From: Reticulascus tulasneorum
Taxonomy: Eukaryota > Ascomycota > Sordariomycetes > Glomerellales > Reticulascaceae
Length of the DNA: 64,000 nt
NCBI GenBank assembly: GCA_001557505.1
Contig: LSAX01000011.1
Coordinates: 372,001-436,000 of the forward strand
Direction: 5' to 3'
Shown here: positions 56,936 to 64,000 of the stretch, one piece after another
Position numbering within the stretch: the first letter of the stretch is position 1
Layout: every line of letters starts with the position of its first letter
Notes under the pieces: model-generated
The model's database searches: none
The model's input: the letters and a program-made list of their open reading frames with translations, nothing else
Told to the model about the DNA's origin: nothing
Translations under genes and position numbers: made by a program

Positions 56936-57804
56936 ATGCCTAAGTGTGAGTTCCTCCTGGTTCCCCCAGACGAGGTTTATCGAAGCTAACAGTCCGCAGT
57001 CTTCTGTCCGTCCCGCCGCCTGTCACGATCCGCGCACCGCAAAGCTAACTAGACCCCCAGGCGACTACTGCGATGTGTACTTGACCCACGACTCGATGAG
57101 CGTGCGGAAAGCGCATAACAGCGGGAGAAATCATCTGAGGAATGTGGTGGACTATTACCAACGTATGCGACTCTTTCCGATCGGGCTCTCTCGATACCCA
57201 GGCTAACAACGAGCTGCAGAAATCGGCCACGAGAAAGCTCAATCCGTTATCGACTCCATCACCTCCTCCTACGCCGCCGAAGGCCAAGCCCATGCGAATC
57301 CGATGCTGCCACAGAACCAGCCAGGCCAAGGCTTCGCGCCACCGCCCTTCCCCTTCCCAGGAGGTTCGTCTCGCTTTCAGACTGTAGCTACCATACACCC
57401 GTATGCTAACTATTAGCTTAGGTATGCCTCCACCGTTCCCAGGCATGCCAGGTGCTCCCCCAGGGGCTTTCCCACCAGGCATGATCCCGCGTAAGTCTTC
57501 CTCCCGCCCGCACCAACTGTACTCCCGTCTAAGACGTCGCGCAGCCCCAGGTGCTCCAGGTCGAGGTATGCCACCCATGCCTCCTTTCCCACCAGGTCCA
57601 AACGGCATGATGCCGCCAGGTGGCCTCCCGTTTCCTCCGCCAGGAGGTCTGCCATTCCCGCCTCCTGGTGCACCAGGTGGTATGCCACCGAACTTCCAGT
57701 TTCCAGGAATGCCGCCTCCGGGCCAAGGTTTCCCGCCTGGTATGCCTCCTCCTGGCGCATTCCCACCAGGTGGCATGCCCCCGCCAGGTCAGGATCGGAG
57801 ATAA
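56936..57804 (+). CDS. U1 small nuclear ribonucleoprotein C (U1-C)
   Basis: Six exons: 56936-56945, 57000-57005, 57061-57162, 57220-57363, 57422-57490 and 57545-57804, giving 196 aa. Exon 2 is only 6 nt (TCTTCT); it is required to build [15 protein letters not shown], the invariant U1-C start. Zinc ligands are Cys6, Cys9, His24 and His30, the same positions as in human U1-[21 protein letters not shown] follows, then a helix ([17 protein letters not shown]) and a Pro/Gly/Met-rich tail from about 85 on. U1-C touches the U1 snRNA:5' splice site duplex and stabilises donor recognition. All introns are 54-58 nt; the one after the microexon has the weak donor GTCCGT. The conventional name is Yhc1 in yeast. 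Confidence 0.94.
57000..57005 (+). other. 6-nt microexon of the U1-C gene
   Basis: TCTTCT between a GCAG acceptor ending at 56999 and a GTCCGT donor at 57006. Joined phases (T|TC TTC T|GC) give Phe-Phe-Cys, matching residues 4-6 of U1-C. No alternative single intron between exon 1 and exon 3 keeps these residues. Confidence 0.85.
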
Positions 57805-58402
57805 GTGACATAAGTACTCTCTTACGGTCTTGGGTAAATGCTGTTTAAAGAGCGGAGATTCGATAATGGCGTCTAGGCGTTCAGCATGGAGAAAAGCATT
57901 CAGGTGGTCTGGTAGATAAGTGTAGCAGATACCTGCTCTTATCCGTATTCTCACGGGACGAGAGTTCACTAAAAATGCGAAAGGCAAATCTTTAAAGTGC
58001 AGTTGGATTCATAATTTCAGGCTCGCAAAATGGTATCATCATGAGCGATTTCTATATGGTACAGCAATTCCACAATGTGTTGTCATAAAAGCCATATGCT
58101 GAAGAGCCCGTACAAGCTCTGCCCAAAATATACCAATTTCAATGTCAAACTTTGAATCTCAGTGTCAACTCCATTTACCACCGAAAATCCTCATTCTGAG
58201 TTCCGCGAAGAAGTATCGTCTTGGGTCGTTAGTACTGGGTCATAAAAGATGAGTGTTCGTTTCAGTCGTTGACCGCCCTGTCCCTGTTTGGACTCCCAAA
58301 ATGGTATAATTTGATGAGCCATCGGCTCCAGCAAAAAAGAAAAAGTCAAAATCAAAATCAAAACGGATGGGGTCATTTTGAATGTTGGCTGGTTTGGTGT
58401 GC
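57805..58402. other. Convergent intergenic region
   Basis: 598 bp between the 3' ends of the U1-C gene and the 1080-aa protein gene; A-rich stretches occur, no gene. Confidence 0.6.
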
Positions 58403-61400
58403 TCAGAAGTTTGTTTGTTGGAATGAGTCGCGATAGTTCCTCGGTCGTACCACTTCGCCCACGCCGTCTCTAACTTCGCGTGGGCCGCTGATCTTCTGGC
58501 GGAGCTCCTGTGTTCTCTTCTCTCTTCTGCGTTCACTCATTCGCCTCGGCAGGTTCTGCAGTCCTTCAAGTGTGCCGCTGACCGAAAATCTACGTTTCTT
58601 GACATCGGCTGGCGCTGGCTCATCTTTTGATCGGCTACGATTATGCCAGAAGTGCTTCGGACGAGTGTTATCCTCGGGTGCCGTGTATGGTCTGGAGTCG
58701 TGCGCTTGCTGCTCGGGACGGACAGAATCCAGACTACCTCGGTGTCTCATCACGCGTAAATTGCCACTAGCGGTTCGTCGGATGGTCCTCCGGTCTGGTC
58801 CTTCTTGGCCAGAGGCTGGGTAGTAGTCGTCGTCATCGTCATTGATAGGAAGGATGGCGAAGGTCCTCTTCATGCGTGAGCTAAGACTCCGTCGGGGCAG
58901 CGGCGGTCGGTTGTCAATAGGAGGATATTTGTAGACCTTATCATCCGGATCATCAACGATATCATGGACCCAATCCTCGTCCTCGTTGTCTGAGTATGCA
59001 GGTCGCCAGAACGGATGCAGCTTGTTCCCTTCGGCCGGTGGGTTCTCGATGGTCGGATAAGGTGGCTCGATAGGCGATTTACCCTTCTCCCGAGTCGCAG
59101 CCTCTGGATCTTTGCGGACATTTCGTGAAAGCGAAAGAGTTCGGGTAAGAAAACCTGGTCGAGTTGTCTTGGGAGGATAGCTCTCCGAGTGTCTTCGGCG
59201 TGTTAACGCCATTCGTACGAGCGACATGCTTCGCTTGGGCTTGTCTGCCCCTACCGCCTCGAAGTAATTACCCATTAGATGCTGCTTCTCGTTTGCGGGT
59301 GTCAGCCCTGACGGAGTTGCTGGTATGAACTTGATAGCGGGGGGGTCAACTGGAGGTTCTGGCGGTGCCCGAGGATTTCTCAGTGGAGAATCAACGTCAT
59401 CCATAGAAAACTGAGGTTGAGGTGGCGTGACTGGTCCCTCTCCATCAGGAGCAGTTGTGGTGATTTTTGGTCTTTCTGGTTGCGTCGCAATATCCTTCTC
59501 TTTTTGAGATGTCTCTGAGCCCTCAGAAGGCTTCGAAGAGTGGTCAACCATAACAACAGACGTGTTTTGGTGGGGATAAATGTTCACGGCCATAGCTTCC
59601 GAAACCTCCAAAGCAGTTCCGTTCGTTTCCACTGATGCTTGGGAGAACGGAGTATTCTGCGCTGACAGTCTTCTGCCGAAGAAGGGATCGCCATGCCTAT
59701 CCACATCAAGCCTGTGGTGTTGATGATCATGATGCTGATGATCATGATACTGATGATCATGATGTTGATGATCATGATGGTGGTCATGATGGTGGGTATG
59801 AAGGTGCTCGTCCTTGCCGGATTCGAATGAAGGGGCTCGCTGGAGAGCAAAGGTTGGAGTTTTCTGAACCTCTTGCTGGGCTTGGTGGTGTTGGATTGCA
59901 CTTCGTGCTTTCAAGCTTTCTGCAGTCAAGGAACCAGCCCGAGAGTTGTTCCGACTAGTTGGCGCAGAGAGCGAAGAAGATCGCTTGGGGATAACAGGAG
60001 GAAAGTCAATGGTGCGTTGGTCTGATCCATCCGAGTCTGACATGGTCCGGCTTCTCCGAGACGGTCGGTCAAACAATGGTGTCAGATCCTTGCTCTTTGA
60101 TCCATTCAGAAGCGCTGTGGACCCCAAACTTGTGCTACGCTTCGATCTTCGGCTGCTTGTGGATCGTAGAGATGGCTCTCTGCTCGACTTGGATTTGACG
60201 GAAGACATGCGATCGGGGACAATAACCACCGGAATGCCGCCATTCTTCCAAACCTCCCGACGCGCCTTGCCACTGGAAACCGAGTTGATGGTTGAGTTCG
60301 AGGCGTAACTTTCATGACGACCATCGAGTCGTCGGCTGCTTGCCCTGGGCTGTCTCAAGGTCTCGTCAAGTCTGATAGATGAGCTAGGTGCAGAGCTACC
60401 TGGAGACAGGTCGGAGCTTGAATCCCGTAGGGTTCTCTGCTTTCTCACATGTCTCAGGGTCATGCGCCTTCGAGGAGGAGTATCGACAAGGATCGCCTCA
60501 ACGACCGTCGACACGGTTGATCTCGACGACATGCCTGAAAATCTGCGAACATCCGCACTTATCGAAGGGTCAGAGGTGGAAGGTGCAGACCACAGTGGGT
60601 CCCGATCGGAAAAGTCTTTAGGTGTGGGATACGTCATGATCCGATCGTGTAGAGGCATGGATCGCAAAGCCTTCGTGGCGTTTGTCGGAGTTACCACCGC
60701 GTCCTCGATAACTTCCTCTTTGCGACCGTTTGCTCGAGGTGTCTCAGGTGCTTGACGTCTCTTTCTCACAGTCACGGTTCTTTGTAAATTGTCGTCCCAT
60801 TCTTGTTCCACCTCGCTCGAGGAAGCCCAGTCCCCGTCAAAAGTAACAAATTCCCCGTTTGACTTTGGTGTCAAGTTATCTTCAGCTCCCGATTCTAGTC
60901 CCAACCCCAGGCCTACTAGTTTTGATATTTCTGGGTCTGCAGGCTTCTCTTCAGGAATGTGACGAACGGTAACTTGAGAGGTGCGGGCGGAAGGGGCAAC
61001 CAGCCGGACTGTCGATTTTGAATCTTCTTCCTCGGATGAATACGGATCCTCCCGTGCCGTCTTAAATGACTCCGTTCGTGACTCCGACCCAGTCGCCTTC
61101 GAGGAGGCACGATCACTCATCATAGGTCGCAGCGCTCGGGGACGACCGAGAGGTTGCGGAGGGGTTACATCTGGTGTAGGGGGGCTCTTTTGGTTCGGTG
61201 GCGTCACCGGTGCTCGAATCGGTGCATTCTCGATGGTTTGAACAGGACTCTCGACCAGTATCGGGCTGGAAGGCAAGATGGACTTGCTACTCGACGAGTT
61301 TCGGGAATGCGCAGGTGGCGTCGGAGGCAGATCGGGGCCACTGCCTATCCGCCTCGCCTGATGCTTCAAAAAAGGAGGGCTTGCTGGCTGTGAGCCATGT

Positions 61401-61645
61401 CTCCTCAACACAGCGGTATCGACAACTAGATCATACTTTCTTGGTACAGATCGACTGTCATAAATAGGCATGCCCTCGCTTCTGTGTCTCCTCGGATGCG
61501 GAAGCACCTTGTGTTTCTTGAACAGCCTTTGCCCCGCTAGAGCGCCGTTGGCCGTGTCATATCCATACTGCGCGGGTGGTGCCGTCATCGTCGGCGGGGG
61601 CGCCTTCAAGTTTGCAACAGTCATACTCGGGGTGAAAATATTCAC
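58403..61645 (-). CDS. Large disordered fungal protein of unknown function (1080 aa)
   Basis: Single long exon without stops. The composition is Ser/Arg/Pro-rich with many SxxSR and RRxS words, so most of the chain should be disordered and heavily phosphorylated. Visible landmarks are MPIYDSRSVPRKYDLVVDT (about 59-77), a His/Asp/Gln repeat at about 612-645, and an acidic NDDDDDYYPASG run. A more conserved-looking end has PKHFWHNRSRSKDEPAPADV followed by KKRRFSVSGTLEGLQNLPRR and a basic coil (MSERRREKRTQELRQK). No catalytic domain, signal peptide or membrane span is seen. I do not recognise the family; the basic SR-type pattern and terminal conserved block suggest a scaffold or cortical protein, which is only a guess. 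The ATG at 61624 (residue 8) is an alternative start. Confidence 0.85.
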   Translation of the reverse strand: MNIFTPSMTVANLKAPPPTMTAPPAQYGYDTANGALAGQRLFKKHKVLPHPRRHRSEGMPIYDSRSVPRKYDLVVDTAVLRRHGSQPASPPFLKHQARRIGSGPDLPPTPPAHSRNSSSSKSILPSSPILVESPVQTIENAPIRAPVTPPNQKSPPTPDVTPPQPLGRPRALRPMMSDRASSKATGSESRTESFKTAREDPYSSEEEDSKSTVRLVAPSARTSQVTVRHIPEEKPADPEISKLVGLGLGLESGAEDNLTPKSNGEFVTFDGDWASSSEVEQEWDDNLQRTVTVRKRRQAPETPRANGRKEEVIEDAVVTPTNATKALRSMPLHDRIMTYPTPKDFSDRDPLWSAPSTSDPSISADVRRFSGMSSRSTVSTVVEAILVDTPPRRRMTLRHVRKQRTLRDSSSDLSPGSSAPSSSIRLDETLRQPRASSRRLDGRHESYASNSTINSVSSGKARREVWKNGGIPVVIVPDRMSSVKSKSSREPSLRSTSSRRSKRSTSLGSTALLNGSKSKDLTPLFDRPSRRSRTMSDSDGSDQRTIDFPPVIPKRSSSLSAPTSRNNSRAGSLTAESLKARSAIQHHQAQQEVQKTPTFALQRAPSFESGKDEHLHTHHHDHHHDHQHHDHQYHDHQHHDHQHHRLDVDRHGDPFFGRRLSAQNTPFSQASVETNGTALEVSEAMAVNIYPHQNTSVVMVDHSSKPSEGSETSQKEKDIATQPERPKITTTAPDGEGPVTPPQPQFSMDDVDSPLRNPRAPPEPPVDPPAIKFIPATPSGLTPANEKQHLMGNYFEAVGADKPKRSMSLVRMALTRRRHSESYPPKTTRPGFLTRTLSLSRNVRKDPEAATREKGKSPIEPPYPTIENPPAEGNKLHPFWRPAYSDNEDEDWVHDIVDDPDDKVYKYPPIDNRPPLPRRSLSSRMKRTFAILPINDDDDDYYPASGQEGPDRRTIRRTASGNLRVMRHRGSLDSVRPEQQAHDSRPYTAPEDNTRPKHFWHNRSRSKDEPAPADVKKRRFSVSGTLEGLQNLPRRMSERRREKRTQELRQKISGPREVRDGVGEVVRPRNYRDSFQQTNF
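59708..59800 (-). repeat. 15-bp tandem repeat coding His-Asp-Gln units
   Basis: An ATGATCATGATG-based unit repeated with a period of about 15 bp codes HHDHQ-like pentapeptides inside the 1080-aa protein. The units differ by single bases. Confidence 0.85.
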
Positions 61646-64000
61646 GGTGCGAAAAGGCTGAAGTCGGATGAAGCGTTACGGCATCGCAAGGGGTGGTCGA
61701 CTGTGAATCCTTCGCGGGCTACGAACTGACACCGGGATTATGGTCGACGACTGTTCGCATGCTGGATGGAAGGATCATCGATGATTTGGCGAAACGAGCT
61801 TGCGCGATAGATGATGTCGAGGACAAGAAACGTTCGCTCGGCGATGGGGATGCGGGTAAGAAATAGCGTGAGGTTCGGTTGTGAAAGAGATATTGGGGAG
61901 AAGGTCTCAAAGGTGCATCTGAGACATTGAAACAAGTGACTTCTTGGTATGTGCTTCGAGGTCGAAGTACCCTTTGACGGGGGACCTCCTCAATAGTCGA
62001 AGTCGACAGATGGACAACCAGGCAGGTACAGAGATCAAGGATCCGGCAGGCCGCAGTTCCCAGGGTCCAAAAAAAAAAATGTAGGCGATTGACGGGACTC
62101 AAGGGAATCTCAGATATATCTGTACTCCTGTGCACATCCAGGCATGCGAGCTCCCATGAATCAAAGTCGCAGGTTCCAGTTCGTCGAGGGGCCGGTTCGG
62201 TGGCAGACGAAGACAGGTGCGGAAATTGGCCCTGAAACTCAAGTTGCCGGAACTCGATTGGACTACAGTGCCCCAGCCGACACCAGCTGTAGCAAAGCAG
62301 GCGACACTGGATATTTGCTTGCTGAGACGAAAAGGTGGGAAGTGTCTTTGGTGTAATGCGAAAGGGAGAAGTGTTTCAATCGCGGAGTCTCACTGGCACG
62401 GCGATTTCTCTGGGGAGCACATGCCACCCGGCGGCTGGAGACTCTTGAAGGGGATCAGCGAAGAGAGGGCCTTCGAGGGTCGGCGGGAAGGGTGATTGGC
62501 AGGGCGGGAGGATGTCTGACGCAAACAGGGAGAAATATGGGCGATGGGAGGGGGGTAGGCTTCGTCCCTACGATATATTCCTTTGCTTTTAGTACGACCA
62601 ATATGGAGTAGCGCCCTCGCCGCTCTTACCAATAATACCCCCAACTCTGCGTCCTCAGGTGCCTACGTAGGTAATCGTGAGCACGAGATTATGTGTCTGT
62701 TACATACGTTGTGGGCAGTAAAGACGGCCTTGCATGCCTTCATGCAGACCAGACTCGCGGTAGCTCTGTGGCTACAGATTTTAATTCCGGGGCTGGCTCT
62801 AACTTAGTCCCCCGTCCAAATAAAAGCGGCGCGCCATTTCACACATCTACCCCGTCAGGTTGCAGCGCGCGGTAGGAAAACCCCATCCCATCCCATCTCC
62901 GAGTGCCAGCTTTTCGCAGGTCGCCAGCACGCTAGACTGGGTGTTGGGATCCAAAATGGGAACGCAAATTGGCGGCGGCGGGGGCTATTCCAAGGGGTTG
63001 CAGGGGCGGGCTTCAAAAGAGAACAATGCAGAACCCGAATCATCGATGGTTGGCCACCGCATCTCAAATACCTGCTTCTCCTGCTTTCAGTGCCCTCCAG
63101 CTTGGCCTCTCCTAGTGCTCCACGCTGGCTTCTTGCAGCTGGGCGCGCGGGCAATGCTGCATCAAGCGGTAGAGCACCAGCGAAGCAGCAGAAGTCCACA
63201 GCCCAGACGGGACAATGACCGACCTGTCCTGTCCTATCTTGTCCTGTCTGCTCACGGCGCACGAACGCTTGGAACTCCGTTTTCCGTCGCCTACCTACTT
63301 TATTAGCCCCCTCTCGGCCGCATCTGCATACTCCAGCAGGCTGTACATCATGTACCCTATTCCAAGGCTTTGCCTGCACTACCTACATACCGGCCTGCGG
63401 TCGAATGGTCTCTTCTGCTGCAAGACGACTGCTGCGAGACCACCTTCCGCTTCTTTCTTCAGAATAGCGGAGACACAGATGCAGAGACACCACCCAAGTC
63501 ACCAGACAAATCAGCTCACGAGAGCGGCACAAGGCTGCTAGTCCCCCTTCCTCAGACCTGCATGACCTACTGGATGTATGGCCTGCCCAGAGACGAATCA
63601 GAGGCCGACTCTGGCTATTCGCAGAGCACGCACACGCTGTGGTCGGCGAAAAAAGAAGGGTGGCAGGTAAGAGAAGAAGGCCGCAGCACACAGTCTGTCT
63701 CCTCTCGCTGTTATTAGTAGCCTACGGATGTACTTTTGTCCATCTCGGTGGCTGGCAAATTCGCGAGACCTAAACCCTCCCCCGCCCCCCCCCCTTCTTA
63801 GGATTCGTTCAATCCATGGGACAATGCTTGTGCCCCGGCCGTTCCAGTCCTTTTCGGCGCGGCACGTTAACGGCGGAGGACCATGGCTGTGGCACATCGC
63901 CATCCGATTCCTTCCCAAACTTTTCCTATTGTCCGACCGAAATCGCGGCAACGGACAAGTGCTCGCTCTGCTACGAGTCCACCACTGGACAGAAGCGGGA
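61646..64000. other. Promoter of the 1080-aa gene and gene-free right edge
   Basis: The first few hundred bases should be the leader and promoter of the minus-strand gene ending at 61645. Beyond that, both strands show only short, unsupported frames. A CCTACGTAGG palindrome lies near 62662-62671. No gene is seen to cross the right edge. Confidence 0.5.

Noticed and set aside
1..64000. CRISPR array, insertion sequences, retroelement ORFs or a secondary-metabolite cluster
   Set aside because: No regularly spaced repeats, no transposase, reverse transcriptase or integrase motifs, and no PKS, NRPS or terpene synthase genes were seen.

Overview
The window is nuclear DNA from a filamentous ascomycete (Pezizomycotina), most likely a Sordariomycete. 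The evidence is short introns (45-120 nt) with GTRNGT-type donors and CTAAC/CTGAC branch sites, and C/T-rich leaders. Several genes also have homologues with this architecture in Neurospora, Fusarium, Colletotrichum or Aspergillus: ApsA/Num1-type PH protein, AtfA-type bZIP factor, Ras-2, fungal Cdt1 and Mis13/Dsn1. I cannot name the genus. I resolved nineteen protein-coding genes, with exon borders read from splice signals and family conservation. I found no rRNA or tRNA gene, transposon or CRISPR array.

Layout. 1-8.8 kb holds only ras2 (3026-3819, -). 8.8-11.4 kb is a divergent pair: a type II HAD-like dehalogenase (-) and a six-span membrane protein (+). 11.4-17.5 kb is gene-poor and ends in a long, probably intron-containing leader of the apsA/Num1-like cortical nuclear-migration gene (17534-21671, +). 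An OTU deubiquitinase (+) and a TPMT-like methyltransferase (-) follow, convergently arranged. 26.9-35.5 kb holds a secreted Cys-rich, probably GPI-anchored protein, a GFA/CENP-V protein, a DUF1365 membrane protein, MBF1 and the replication licensing factor Cdt1. A small intron-led gene lies at 36.7 kb. 36.9-44.6 kb is gene-poor with a 21-bp tandem repeat. A GST-like protein lies at 44.6-45.7 kb. 49.2-61.6 kb is a dense block: Atf1 bZIP, Dsn1 kinetochore subunit, SDH assembly factor Sdh5, p24 cargo receptor Erv25, U1 snRNP subunit U1-C, and a 1080-aa disordered protein of unknown function.

The genes do not form a pathway cluster. They are mainly housekeeping and regulatory genes (signalling, transcription, replication, chromosome segregation, splicing, secretion, respiration) with a few accessory metabolic ones. 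No novel multi-gene system is evident. The most interesting signals are at gene-structure level: a 6-nt microexon and unusual GTCCGT donor inside the gene for U1-C, the protein that helps read 5' splice sites; a hidden 19-nt last exon in erv25 that carries the retrieval signal; a length-preserving, stop-free candidate intron with two donors at the atf1 N-terminus; a 5'-leader intron of apsA whose donor contains the start codon of an overlapping upstream ORF; an MCB (ACGCGT) cluster in front of cdt1; CRE-like sites in front of atf1; and a family of GTAC-centred palindromes in the gene-free stretches.
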